Of a DNA stretch of 64,000 nt, positions 10,418-22,095 are shown piece by piece. Location of the stretch: NCBI RefSeq assembly GCF_905147045.1, contig NC_065908.1, forward strand, positions 6,634,001-6,698,000, read 5' to 3'. Positions within the stretch are counted from its first letter, which is position 1. Each line of letters opens with the position of its first letter. The notes under the pieces are model-generated. The model was not told the origin of the DNA, ran no database searches, and saw only the letters and a program-made list of their open reading frames with translations. This DNA comes from Nymphalis io (Eukaryota; Arthropoda; Insecta; Lepidoptera; Nymphalidae). The translations under genes and the position numbers were made by a program.

Positions 10418-10732
10418 TTTTGAGGAGAAGGTTTGGAGCTTATTCCACCACGCTGCTCCAATGCGGGTTGGTAGAATTCACATGTGGCAGAATTTCAGTG
10501 AAATTAGACACATGCAGGTTTCCTCACGATGTTTTCCTTCACCGTAAAGCACGAGATGAATTATAATCACAAATTAAGCACATGAAAATTCAGTGGTGCT
10601 TGCCCGGGTTTGAACCCACGATCATCGGTTAAGATTCACGCGTTCTTACCACAGGGCCATCTCGGCTTTCTCCTCAAAAAGAGGAGAGGAGGCCTTTAGC
10701 CCAGCAGTGGGACATTCACAGGCTGTTACGGC
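10418..10732 (-). mobile_element. Family B SINE with an inverted 3' tail
   Basis: A near-complete element body lies on the - strand from TTTTTGAGGAGAAGG (10418) to the tRNA head CCATCTCGGC (about 10665). Its own 3' tail is absent from the left end. Instead, the tail CTCCTCAAAAAGAGGAGAGG through CAGGCTGTTAC (10671-10732) follows the head on the + strand. The break falls inside the short palindrome of the tail. A separate tRNA-head fragment (GAGATGGCCC near 10368) lies just upstream on +. Confidence 0.75.
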
Positions 10733-10739
10733 ATTACGG

Positions 10740-13070
10740 CAAGCATAATTTTATGTGGTTAATTAGTATTCATCATGTGTTCGTTGTGAAGGAATACGTC
10801 GTGGGGAAACCTGCGTGTGACAGTTAAAAATCTGCTACATTTGTGCCAATGGTGTGGAATGTTGGTTAGAGCAACGTGACATAACGCCCAAACTTAAACG
10901 TATATTCTACTAAACCATTTTTGCATGATCTACATTAAGCAGGTGAAAACGCGAGACATAACGAGTGTTTTAATATAAGTACTATATTATTGCTTAAAGA
11001 TGAGATGTGATGCATTAAAACGAACTATTTCGGTCAAGGCTTAATTTTGCGCATGATTACGAAAATCACTTTGATTTATATAAAAGTGGTATTTAATGTT
11101 GTTTATTAGTATCGCTGGTCTATTAAATCATAAATCAAATTATTTGAAATTAAAATATTCTTTTTTTTATTTAGAAATCTTTATTTTTTATTTTTAAATG
11201 TTGTTTTCGATTAATTTTAAGCAATATATTAAACTTATATTACGCTTTAATGTTTAAGGAACTCCATTTAAACCTTGGTATTTACGCGCACTTTCATTCA
11301 GCGTAAAAAAATGCTATTTGCATATCTGTACAGTCGGCTACAAAAACTGAATAATAAACATTAGCTAGCACAAATGTAACAACACAAAATGTGTATCATC
11401 GAAAATTAAAATACAACAAAACATATGGAGAATAATAAATAAAATATAGTTTTGCGAATGTGTGTTTGTGTGTTTCTTTTGGGTCGGGGACTGATTACAA
11501 AATAATATATTTGTATTAAGGAAATTCTTCTGTTGGCTGTACATAACATATTAACGTCTGGACCGGTTAATCTACTGGGTGTCGCGACATCAAAACTTAT
11601 TTTCTATTTATGCGAATATTATTAATAATTTTATTTACTGATAGCTTTTTTAAAGGTTATATAGTTCATTATTTAAATACTACTTAGTATATAAAAATTA
11701 GACTTAACTATCGACTTTTAAGATACATCCAAAATCGATTTATGTACCTAATTTTAGCCATCTGATATATTAGTGCAAGTATGAGCCATTTGTGCAGTCT
11801 TACTTGCTTTATGAGGCACGCGAGTTTAAAACTATCATTTTCCATTACCTTGTTAATACCGGGATACTATTGAGAGTTATTTATGAAGAAAATCTACGAT
11901 ATTTTATTAGCTGGGCCCAGAAACCGAACTCGCTATCTCGAGATTTGCAGCCGTATAGCCTACTATCTCAATCTGAAGTAAAACCATCTTATGGTGTAAA
12001 GAAAAATAGTAAGCAGTTAGCACTTTCACTATGTCTCCGTGACTTCTGGATTGGGTGATCTAAAATAAGCCAACTAAATAATTAAATTGCGATTCAACTT
12101 GGACATACCACTGCCACCATTTTGTGCGCATGTAATTTGTATTCATTTAGTTTTGTACCTTTAAGTTTATTTATAGGTATATTTACTATTTAAATATATA
12201 TATATATATATTGTAAGTTAAAATGAATGTTGTGGCCGTCTTGTAGAGTCGCACACTTTATGTTAAGTCTGAATGTGTTTTATATTATAACATGTGTAAA
12301 TGTAGTGACTGTTTGTAACATACAAATTTCGAATATATGTGTATTTATAATATATATATATATATATTATTAATCAAATCTATTAAAAATCTGAATAAAA
12401 GTTAAGTATCAACTTTTGAAATTAACGTTATAAAAACGAAAATGGAAACAAAATGAGATAATTTCTAAATTAATAAGAAAACATACAAAAACAGCTCATT
12501 TAAAATATTACTAAAGAACTGTTAACATTAGTAAATTTACAGATGAGCGCATCTTTAAAACTGCAATAAAAAAATTACACGTGTATCTGTTAAGAACGAC
12601 ATCTTGAAAATAATTTAAACGTTTCAATAATTCATGAAACAGGTAAAGAATTTCTCAAATGTATAAAGAAACAAATATGTACAACGTAAAAAATGATACA
12701 ATAAAAAAGTTTACGTCATAAATTCATAATTCATTCAGCGGAATTAAGATAATAAATTATATAGAAATAAGGTTTAGAATCAATTGCCTTGCTATTGCAT
12801 GACATATTGTTATGCTAGGCTTAGACGAGCCGAATTAAGAGCACCGATGGCGAATAAATAACGCTAAATGTTAACAAGTTATACATTATTTAATTTTGCG
12901 TTTCCTTTTATATCGATTCGATTTCATGTCTTTTCTATGTCTGATGATTGACTTGCAAAAAATGCTATTTTCTATACAAGATTACTTTAGTAGTAACTAA
13001 TAATTAATATTATTATTTTGATCATAAAGTATATTGATGAATTCTTGCCGTATGTATTTAATGCCTTATG
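10740..13070. other. Unannotated intron sequence with short (TA)n tracts
   Basis: AT-rich. Simple TA repeats lie at about 12194-12212 and 12349-12368. At 11917-11980 there is a weak tRNA-like relic on - (GAACTCGCTATCTCGAGATT). No gene is seen. Confidence 0.5.
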
Positions 13071-13363
13071 TACTGGTGGTAGGGCTTTGTGCAAGCTCGT
13101 CTGGGTAGGTACCACCCACTTATCAGATATTCTACCGCAAAACAGCAATACTTGATATTGTTGTGTTCCGGTTTGAAGGGTGAGTGAGCCAGTGTAATTA
13201 CAGGCACAAGGGACATAAAATCTTAGTTCCCAAGGTTGGTGGCGCATTGGCTATAAGCGATGGTTGACATTTCTTACAATGCCAATGTCTAAGGGCGTTT
13301 GGTGACCACTTACCATATGGGCTACCATATGCTCGTCCACCTTCCTATTATATAAAAAAAAAA
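13071..13363 (+). mobile_element. A-tailed retroposon, family A, full-length and young
   Basis: It runs from TACTGGTGGTAGGGC at 13071 to TATAAAAAAAAAA at the right end. It matches the copies at 6379 and 31480 almost base for base, except for a short change near 13316-13330 where CATCAGGTGGCCC is replaced by CATATGGGCTAC. Confidence 0.85.
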
Positions 13364-14837
13364 TGTACGTTTGCCTTACGTATTTAATTCAATCATTTAC
13401 ATATTTCATTTGATATTATGTACTCGTACTTATGTATTTGTATGGAGACAATGTTTTTATCTTAAGTGCACCTTACCTATCTTTTTGTTTCTTATTTCTA
13501 CTTTATGATTTCCTGAATAATATCGCTATCTTCATGAAAACGCCACCATCTTTTACACCGGACAAGAATTATTAGGTAATAATAACCGGTTCAACTAAAA
13601 AAAAAAACTTATTTATGATCAAATTCTTTGAAGAAATCTACATGTGGATTAAAATTCAGTGTTATCTAAAGTGACAAGTGTATTTATATGTCACTTAATT
13701 TCACTTAATTACAAATGCTGAACATCAGATAAGTTTTGTGAGGATTTGTAATCGAGGTATTAATCTTTTTTTTTAATTATGACCATTAACCTGGACAGTT
13801 CAAAGAGTTACTTTATATACTATCTTCTCTGCCTTTAGATACAGTTTTGTCATAAGTATAAGCCATACCAACAATATCTTAGATGCTATCATATAATATG
13901 TTCGTAATACCATCAAACCACTCAAATAGAATATGGCAACATAGATTATTGCTTTTTGGTAGATGAATGACTGATTAACGTAACCAACCCACGCGGGTTC
14001 CTACACAATGGCACGAAATTCTTCTCGATCTTTGGAACTACCGTTTGTCATTCGATGTCAACATGACATTAGCATTACTTGTCATCATAGTTTTTGTCCT
14101 CATAGGAAGAATTATTACTCACGCAACGTCATTGTTTTATTGAACATTCATAGAGATTACAATAGGCTCAAAAGTCGATTACTTTCACCCACTTCTTTGC
14201 GCAGTATCATCTCACAAGTTATACTGTACAATATATTCTTAATATATTATAGTAATAGATGACATCGATTTCTCGTGAATTTTATATTTATGTGAAAATT
14301 ATATACATATATTATTTAATAATAATTATAATATTTAATTTATATAGTTTGTTCGACAACGACTTATCAAAGGGCCAGTCGTTCTAAATAATCTTGCGTG
14401 TCCTTTACTTAATGTATTTCTTTTATCTTGAAGATTAAATTAAGGATATTTTGGTTTACAAAAAATATAATTTTAATATATCAATATCAAGTTACGAGCC
14501 ATTAGATACAAATATATATTTACACAAAGACAGACATCGATATTATATATTTATAACAAACCGCTCACTTCAATATTAATAAAATTGGACACGCTTCGTC
14601 AGATTTAGGTCTGGTTATAATCTAATGGTAAACACTGGTTGTTGGTAACGGTAGCGTGATGACTTTCGCAGGTTGAACAGGGATGTAACACAATACATAT
14701 TATAGATTAAAAATAATACTTTTTTTGAATACTGTACCTATATTTCAAATTATTTAAAGAATAATAATTGATACCTTTGTCTCCTTTAATATTTTTTTGT
14801 TATATAAATAAAGGAATGATAAATAATTTACACTAAT
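13364..14837. other. Unannotated intron sequence
   Basis: AT-rich, with no recognised feature. Confidence 0.5.
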
Positions 14838-14970
14838 ATAATGTCAATGTCTGACTGTCTGTTACGCTTTAAGGGTTAAACCGAATTTTGATGAACTTTG
14901 ATATGAAACAAGCTTCAACCTCAACCTTGTCCTTTACATATCTAACACCTTGTACCCAGATAACACACGT
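14838..14970 (+). repeat. Dispersed repeat related to 5094-5215
   Basis: CTGACTGTCTGTTACGCTTT, AACCGAATTTTGATGAACTT and GATATGAAACAAGCTTCAA follow the same order as the other copies, with the 5' part missing. Confidence 0.5.
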
Positions 14971-15113
14971 GCAAAATGTAGCTTTATATAATAACCGTAG
15001 TTTTTTAAATGATTAACTTGAATAAAATTATTAATGGTGGACAGCCCTTAACTAAGATCATCTTACAGATGCATTCATATATTTAACCACAAAATCAATT
15101 CTAAATCAATATA

Positions 15114-15405
15114 GAGCCAAGATTGCCCAGTGGTTAAAATAGATAACTCTTAACCGAAGATTGTGTGTTCAAATTGCATCACTGAGTTTTTATGTTAACT
15201 TGTGTTCATTTATCCAATCTGATTGTTTTGCAGTAGAATCTGCTGGGTGCAAGTCCATTTGGGTAGGAACCACCACTACCCAAATGGACTAGTACAAGGC
15301 GCTTCCCTTGGTGGTAGCGCTCTGTGTAAATGAATTAGTGGTGGTACCACCAAACCTCCTCAAGAGGAAAGAAGGTGTAGGCCAGCTGATACATTGACAG
15401 AAGTA
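15114..15405 (+). mobile_element. Family B SINE split by scrambled family A sequence
   Basis: The tRNA-derived head is at 15114-15200 (GATTGCCCAGTGGTTA, then GTGTGTTCAAATTGCATCAC). A decayed 3' tail is at 15352-15405 (CCTCCTCAAGAGGAAAGAAG, then TAGGCCAGCTGATACATTG). Between them lies family A sequence in alternating orientations (see 15222-15350). Confidence 0.5.
15222..15350. repeat. Scrambled foldback of family A with perfect 15-bp arms
   Basis: AGTCCATTTGGGTAG (15252-15266) and its exact reverse complement (15276-15290) flank a nine-base loop. Both arms are the GTCTGGGTAGG block of family A in opposite orientations. The adjoining pieces (TTTTGCAGTAGAATCTG on the left, CTTGGTGGTAGCGCTCTGTG on the right) are also family A in alternating orientation. 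Confidence 0.7.
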
Positions 15406-16009
15406 CAAAGAAATACGTAGTTGATTTATAACAACATGCATGCGGACGAAGGCGTGGGCGGAAACTAGTTTAAAATATAATTACCGATACCTAAAAAACA
15501 CATAATTATATTGAAATTAATTAATCGAAATATCTGAGAAGTTAATTTTTAATTAATTTTGGAGTGATGTCCGTACACTTCTTTTTGAAACTTGAAATTC
15601 CGCTACAGCCATTGAAAGCTTTTTAATAAATATTATAATTATACATCGGTGTCATGCCGATTTTTATACGGAACCCTCTTTATGTCATTTATACTTGACG
15701 AAAGTTTTTTGTTAAAATATGAATAATTATTTACCATAAGATAGATGAGCTTAATTAATTTTAATTAATAGATTATGAAATCCAGTCTGAACTTTTACTA
15801 AAATATTTTTCTAATTCATTAACTGTTATGAAATAGTTACATAAGAACCAATCATTGGCTTAAGTTTTCAAAAACAATATGTCAACGTTACTTTTATTTT
15901 ATCTTATAGAAGGCAAGCTAATTTCAGTTACGGAGCTCTCACTTAGTATCCATAGGGCACCAAATAAATCGTTATATTATCATGCAAGTGTATACCCTTT
16001 GATAATAGT

Positions 16010-16195
16010 TATAAATGTCCCACTGCTGGACGCAAGCTCTCTTTTTAAATATAATATTTGATACTTATTCCACCACGCTAAACAGGTGGACACGTGTGGC
16101 AGATTTTCATCCTTCACCGCCGAGCACGAGATGAATTGTAAAAACAAATGATTCAGTTAAGATTCATCCACCCTGGGCTATTCTAGCTTAGAATT
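16010..16195 (-). mobile_element. tRNA-derived SINE, family B, diverged
   Basis: ATGTCCCACTGCTGG, ACTTATTCCACCACGCT, CGAGCACGAGATGAATTGTA and CAGTTAAGATTCATCC appear in the reverse-orientation order with several deletions. Confidence 0.6.
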
Positions 16196-16459
16196 ATATA
16201 AAATGGTATACAGTTTATTTTTGCGCTGTCTTGCATTGCAATTGTTGCGCGGGCGTCATTGTGTAGTGAGATATGCGGAACGCGGAAGGTCTAATACATC
16301 TTGCGCGGATATTGTGGAATTATTTCTCGTTTATAATCGCATTGTTTTATTAAAACGTCTATTACAAGTCCAACTTCGCTTAATGAACCTTGCTATAATT
16401 AGCAACATATATTATGATGGCAGGACGTAGGTATCTAACGAAGTTGGAAAGCAGATCAA

Positions 16460-16605
16460 TCAATGGTCCTCCTGGCTGGCCTAGGCCAGTCTGGGTACGG
16501 GCCTCGGGGTTGCCCCCCCCTACCCGGGCTGATCCTCCCCGACGGTTCAACCGTCGTGTCACTTTGTTTTGGCCGAGAGGGTGTTTTGGCCCAGAGGAAA
16601 GCAGA
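16460..16605 (+). repeat. GC-rich insertion, probable decayed transposable-element fragment
   Basis: The GC content visibly exceeds the surroundings (TGGCTGGCCTAGGCCAGTCT, then a run of C, then GACGGTTCAACCGTC as a short palindrome). The overlapping open frames on both strands result from GC richness. I associate this sequence with lepidopteran LINE ends, but I cannot confirm it. Confidence 0.3.
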
Positions 16606-16659
16606 TAAAAGTATTAACTGTTTAGTTGTTTTCCATCTCGTTAGATGTCGCTAGTTAAT

Positions 16660-17400
16660 TACGATAGTTTTATCGTCATTTTTAACGTGTTTTTTTATTG
16701 TTTGGATACCTTGTCGTTATTTTTATTAATTAAAAAGTAAATTACGTGATTATTTATTGTAAACATAATAATTTGAATACTCTATATGTTTTTTCATGCT
16801 TACCAATTTGGTACCGGTTTAAATCGTTATGATACACACCTACCCAGCCGGGCCTCCATAAAATATATATAGTGAAAGTTTTTATAATTTATAGTTTGTA
16901 AATGATTATAAAATTTTACAAAAATGTATATCGATTCTAAGAAGTATAAGAATAAGATTAATTAACCGGTTCTGTATCTTTGGGAATCTTTGAAAAAACT
17001 AAATGTAGATTTTTTTTTTATTCTATTTGTAATACCATAACAATATATAAAAAAAATCTATTAAAGTATTGACATCAAAGAAAACGCTTCAAAACAAAAC
17101 GTGTTAACAGTAAATACTGAGGTTTTGTGAAAGTTAAACCAGAATAAGTTATGTGTCACACGAAAATTTCGATAACACGTCCAAGTTAAAAACAAGTGAC
17201 CGAATATGCTAAAATAACAGATTTAAAATGAGACTAAAATTAATAATCTGACACCCTCTTCTAGTCGTACAATTTATCAACTTCAATATATATTTTATGT
17301 TACTAATAATCATTTTAGAATTGTGTCATCTTTAACGATTAATCACGTTTCCAATTAATTACAAGAAATATTTGTAAGTTGAATAATATTTCGATTAGAC
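16660..17400. other. Unannotated intron sequence
   Basis: AT-rich, with no recognised feature. Confidence 0.5.
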
Positions 17401-17407
17401 TGCGCCG

Positions 17408-17443
17408 ATTTCCTGTAAGAATACATTAATTCTTACAGGAAAT
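17408..17443. repeat. Perfect inverted repeat, 15-bp arms, 6-base loop
   Basis: ATTTCCTGTAAGAAT at 17408-17422 is the exact reverse complement of 17429-17443; the loop is ACATTA. It does not belong to any repeat family listed here. Confidence 0.7.
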
Positions 17444-17605
17444 ATTAGTTTGTAACCAATTTATTCCTATAAAATCATAATTAAAGATAACACAAAAAGG
17501 ACAGAAATAGGAAGGAAATAAATTCCTGATAGGTACAATGTTGGTGTCTTCAAATCCAGAGTAAACAGATTTCTTATAGGCAAGCCAGTTGAATTCATCA
17601 TCATT

Positions 17606-17804
17606 TGAACCAGTTTGAAGGGTGAGTGAGCCAGTGTAATAACAGGCACAAGGGACATAAAATCTTAGTTCCCAAGGTTGGTGGCGCATTGGCTATAAGC
17701 GATGGTTGACATTTCTTACAATGCCAATGTCTAAGGGCGTTTGGTGACCACTTACCATCAGGTGGCTCATATGCTCGTCCACCTTCCTATTCTATAAAAA
17801 AAAA
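17606..17804 (+). mobile_element. A-tailed retroposon, family A, 5'-truncated
   Basis: It begins inside the element at CAGTTTGAAGGGTGAGTGAG and runs to the A tail. Its 5' third is missing, as expected of an incomplete reverse-transcription event. Confidence 0.8.
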
Positions 17805-17900
17805 TAACAAACTAAGACATTTCATTTTTCATATTTACAACAACTCTCCGAGGCACGGATGTGTGATGCTGCCGTAAAGCAGCAGACCACTTTATATATT

Positions 17901-18193
17901 TACTGGTGGTAGGGCTTTGTGCAAGCTCGTCTGGGTAGGTACCACCCACTCATCAGATATTCTACCGCAAAACAGCAGTACTTATTATTGTTGTGTTCCG
18001 GTTTGAAGGTTGAGTGAGCCAGAGTAATTACAGGCACAAGGGACATAAAATCTTAGTTCCCAAGGTTGGTGGCGCATTGGCTATGTAAGCGATGGTTGAC
18101 ATTTCTTACATTGCCAATGTCTAAGGGCGTTTGGTGACCACTTACCATCAGGTGGCCCATATGCTCGTCCGTCTTCCTATTTTATAAAAAAAA
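17901..18193 (+). mobile_element. A-tailed retroposon, family A, full-length
   Basis: TACTGGTGGTAGGGC at the start and TTTTATAAAAAAAA at the end. It lies 96 bases after another family A copy in the same orientation and is slightly more diverged from the young group (GGCTATGTAAGCG, CGTCCGTCTTCC). Confidence 0.85.
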
Positions 18194-18195
18194 CC

Positions 18196-18262
18196 GTGTT
18201 GATGCTTAACATCGGGGAAGTCAACGGTCAAACGATGGCCTATTAATTGTAAAAAATAAAAT
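18196..18262 (+). repeat. Short dispersed repeat, inverted partner at 36868-36925
   Basis: GATGCTTAACATCGGG, AAGTCAACGGTCAAACG and GGCCTATTAATTGTAAAAAA match the reverse complement of 36868-36925. The A-rich end suggests a retroposon 3' terminus. It directly follows the family A copy ending at 18193. Confidence 0.55.
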
Positions 18263-18421
18263 GATTATATTATATTGAAAGCAGTTAAAAGAAGCGATGA
18301 CCAAAATATAGTGTGACTGCCTTGACTCACGAGAATTGAAGCGTAAACATGTAAGCTCTCAGTCTTAGTTGACCCCTACCGTGTACAGAACTCACGCATA
18401 CATTAATACACTTACAATAAC

Positions 18422-18480
18422 AAATCTTACGCTGACGTCATCTGACGCTCGAAATCTTACGCTTACTCGTCTGACGCTCG
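18422..18480 (+). repeat. Tandem duplication of a 29-30 base unit
   Basis: Two copies start AAATCTTACGCT and end TCTGACGCTCG (18422-18451 and 18452-18480). The first contains the palindrome TGACGTCA (18433-18440). A direct repeat TACCGTGTAC flanks the block at 18377-18386 and 18491-18500. Confidence 0.6.
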
Positions 18481-18766
18481 AAGTCTCATTTACCGTGTAC
18501 CGAGCGATAAGATGTTTAACAATCAAAACGTTTGCAAATCGTATTTCTTGAGGACTATTTTAAAGAATAAACTCGAAACTCAATGCAGACAATGACCGTG
18601 AAAGTCAAAAAGTGCCGATTATTATACCATTAAAATAGCGAATCACCCTAATACGATTTTCATCATTTCACGAGTGAGGTACGAAGTGATTTCTCACAGA
18701 ATACTAACGCAAGTTATATAGAATAATAATAAATTGTTCTTGTTTGTATCCGTACAAGCTGAACTA

Positions 18767-18970
18767 AATTTTCATATGTTTAATTTGTTTTTATAATTCA
18801 TCTCGCGCTCGACGGTTAACGAAAACATCGCGAAGATAATATGTCGAATGTAAGTCTGCGACATGTGTAACCACCAACCCGCATTGGAGTAGAGGAGTGA
18901 ATTGAATCCTAACCTTTTCAAACTTTAAAGAGGCCTTAGCCCAGCATTGGAACATTTACATGATGTTATT
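18767..18970 (+). mobile_element. tRNA-derived SINE, family B, headless and diverged
   Basis: TAATTCATCTCGCGCTCGAC, AACATCGCGAAGATAATATG, CACCAACCCGCATTGGAGTA and GGCCTTAGCCCAGCATTGG appear in family order on +. Confidence 0.65.
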
Positions 18971-19436
18971 GTTCTTTCGAAAATTCAAAGTTAATTGAGA
19001 AAATTCGAAGGTAATTGACATAATTGAAAAAAGGAAACTCTCAAAACATGTTTCTGGAAAAGAGTAAATATTAAAAAAACATGTGTGTCAGTTACTCACG
19101 ACGTTGTTGCAATTGAGAAACTCAATGAACAAAGAAGTATTGTCATACAAAACAGTTTACTTCATAAATACCGCTGTTGGGTAAATTATTACGTGAATGG
19201 ACCAGTTTTTTTTAATTATTAAAACATAAAATTAAAACAAACGAACACCTTATAATGCCAAACTATACAATATATATATGATACTAGCTTCGTATGGGTA
19301 ATAAGAATTATATTTATTTTAAGAATTGTCGATACAGCTATTAAGTTGAGAATTCGAAAAAACCTAGGACCTTGGTATAAATAACATATAAGTCACTAGA
19401 CTCATGACAACTAGATACGGTTAAATATACTTACTT

Positions 19437-19560
19437 ATATTATAAATGTGTAAGTGATTTGGTTTGTTTGTTATACTTTTTTTACTACTCAACCGATAAA
19501 AGAAATTTTGCATACACGTTCTTAAGGATATATTAAAATGATTCACAAATTCAACTTGGA
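19437..19560 (+). repeat. Dispersed repeat related to 5094-5215, diverged
   Basis: TATATTATAAATGTGTAAGTG, TTGTTATACTTTTTTTACTAC and CAACCGATAAAAGAAATTTTGC follow the family order. Confidence 0.4.
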
Positions 19561-20165
19561 AGATTTGACCTGAACAAACTAATAAAAAAAACAATGCATG
19601 AAAAATATTTAAGTTGTAATCAAACTAGGAAAAATTTCAAAATTTTTATTTTAATAAATTTAACACAATGAACTTTACCATAAATGATAAATATCAATTA
19701 TAGAAAAATAATTAAAGTTTTGAAATAGCATTAAAGAACATCGAAATAACCTTCGTTTATTTCGTTTACAGAGTAAATTAAATTTAAAAATATATCAAAC
19801 GATTATATGGATTACTTAACGGTGACCACATCTTAAAAGGAATGTGTCATGGATCCCATCGTAGGCGCTAGTGGGTCGACACCAAGGCAGACAGCCTTAC
19901 ATAACTTATTTCTACATTCTAGTTCAAATGACGATGTTTTATACAATACTTGATCATTGCTTTTTCTCGGATAACTGTACCAGTTTTCAATGGTATCATT
20001 TTATTTATTATGATTACGTATTTATATGATTTTATATTTATACTCGTAATAATACTTAAGATAATGTAGTACACAATATCGCTAGTTTAATTGAAGTAAA
20101 TATTTTCTATGCTTTTATAATACTATATAGTACAATGGGATAGTAATGTTTACTTTAATAACATA
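19561..20165. other. Unannotated intron sequence
   Basis: AT-rich, with no feature recognised apart from a small GC-richer patch near 19845-19900. Confidence 0.5.
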
Positions 20166-20542
20166 ATTGACTGCCTCGTTGGTCTCGTGGCTAGAAATAA
20201 GACCGCAGGAATGGAGGTCCTGGGTTCAATTCTCAGGTCGGACCAGTAAAACGAAATTGGGTTTTTCTGTCAGAAAACTCTCAGTAGCAGCCTGGTCTCG
20301 GGAAGTTGGAAGTGGTACACTCCCGTGCCTCGGAAAGCATGTAAAGCCATTGGTCCTGCGCCTGAACTCTTTCCCGTCGCGTCGGATTGCCGTTCCATCG
20401 GATTATGAGAACTAACGAATAAACCTATGTTTGCGCACACACTTGTGCAATATAATATCTCCTGCGCAGTTCACTAATCTCTCTTGAGATTTGCCGCCGT
20501 GGCCGAAATCGGTCTGGAGGACATTATTATTATTAATAACAT
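20166..20542 (+). mobile_element. tRNA-headed SINE with (ATT)n tail, family C, best copy
   Basis: A tRNA-like head with an A box (TTGGTCTCGTGGCTAG) and a B box (GGGTTCAATTCTC) is followed by a body of about 270 bases that ends CCGTGGCCGAAATCGGTCTG and a tail of ATT repeats. Related copies are at 3765, 23150 and 39695. An ATT-type tail is typical of SINEs mobilised by RTE or CR1-like LINEs; that partnership is inference. Confidence 0.8.
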
Positions 20543-20605
20543 AATTAGTTAGTTATTGTGCAACACAATTAGCAACGTATATTACTGTAGCTTCACTGTT
20601 ACTAT

Positions 20606-20835
20606 ACTCGGTGGTGCTGGCTTTGTGTCCGTCTGGGTAACTAACACCCACTCATCAGATATTCTACCTCTAAATAACAGTATTGTTGTCTTCCGGTTTG
20701 AAGGGTGAGTGAGCCATACATAACATCTTAGTTTCCAAGGTTGGTGGCGCATTAGCTATGATGTCTATGGGCGATGGTGATCACTCACCACCAGGTAACC
20801 CATTTACCAATCCGCCTACTAATTTTATAAAAAAA
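20606..20835 (+). mobile_element. A-tailed retroposon, family A, internally deleted
   Basis: It runs from CGGTGGTGCTGGCTTTGTG to TTTTATAAAAAAA, with the region around CACAAGGGACAT and the ATTTCTTACAATGCC block deleted. It is older than the young group. Confidence 0.7.
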
Positions 20836-20839
20836 GCTC

Positions 20840-21960
20840 GCTCAGTGGTCAGTTAGTATAATTAAAATTCCAAATTTAAATTTGCTAAGTTCGTTGTTTT
20901 TTTTTTTTAAATCAATAGTTACGTTGTTATTGCAAATGATAAAGCCAATTGATTTAATATCTCGTGTCGCAACTTCGTAAGTTTTATTACTGGAAGTTAT
21001 AACTGATAATTACCGAAAGCTATTTGCGTTTCGCAATACTTTATACGAAGGTTAATTTTGTAATCGGTATTTTCGAATTTACTAAATATTATATTATAAT
21101 GTATATATGCAAGAGTTTTATGATAAATATAAAACAGAGTTCCGTCAATAGTTTATTACAGTTGATCTTTACACAACGACAGTTCACGATCGAATGGTTC
21201 GTAATACTATTGAGCATTCATTTTTATTAGCGATATTATATTTGATAAGCGAAACATTATAACAATTAATAATATTTTAAAATTACGATAATCTCGAAAA
21301 CAATATCAGGTTACTTATGTAAAACAGAAGACTGTTTTTTAATTGATGGAACACTTTAATTACTGCAATAATTATTTACAATATTAAATTTTATTATACT
21401 CTCGCTATCATATATATACTAAAATGTATATAATATGTTTGGCGGTTAGTTGATGTGGCTGCAGATTTTGAAGGGTTCTAATTTTTTGGGCTTAGTCAAT
21501 GCTTGCTTCACCACTAATGTTTATGATCCTCCTAATAAATTCCAACAGTACTAATTTTATAAACATTTGGTTATTAAATCAGATTATAGATAAAGTTGGT
21601 TTGCAACATAATATACAACTATTTGTATAATAATATAATTATATACGTTATTGGCTGAATTTGAATTGAAATTGAATTGTTATATTTATATTCTATATAT
21701 TATTATTCTATCAAACAGCCGACATTGACAGAATAACATACTTCAAGGCAATACACGAAGTCGTTCCATTGTTTATATAAATAACCTGGAATTTGTCGCG
21801 AATAAACACAGCAAAGTTAATACGAACAGGGATTTCCCTATAAGCCGAGTAGGGAGTAGGGCGCCCATATTTAGGGGGCGACGAAAATTGGTGATATTTT
21901 TCGTGTCTTCTATGATAACACAAATCAACGTTTACAAACTAAAATATGTATCCATAGCAT
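20840..21960. other. Unannotated intron sequence
   Basis: AT-rich. A possible tRNA-head relic of family C lies near 21440-21510 (GGCGGTTAGTTGATGTGGCT). Nothing else is recognised. Confidence 0.45.
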
Positions 21961-21964
21961 AGAA

Positions 21965-22095
21965 AAAAAATTACCAAGAGAGTGAGTGTCCAAGGCGGGT
22001 GCGCCCCGAACATCGGAATACCCACTAAAACACCAGCGGTACCCTTCCGTCTTAATGAGGAGCGCCCCGGGATCGCTTGCGCATGCTACCGTGAA
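21965..22095 (-). repeat. Dispersed GC-rich repeat, partner of 10005-10112
   Basis: In reverse it reads GCGATCCCGGGGCGCTCCTC, AAGACGGAAGGGTACCGCTG, then GTTTTAGTGGGTATTCCGAT and GTTCGGGGCGCACCCGCC. It is better preserved than the copy at 10005. Confidence 0.5.

Noticed and set aside
16380..16654. Several overlapping frames in a GC-rich patch
   Set aside because: Three frames on both strands are open at once because stop codons are rare in GC-rich DNA; likely a decayed element.
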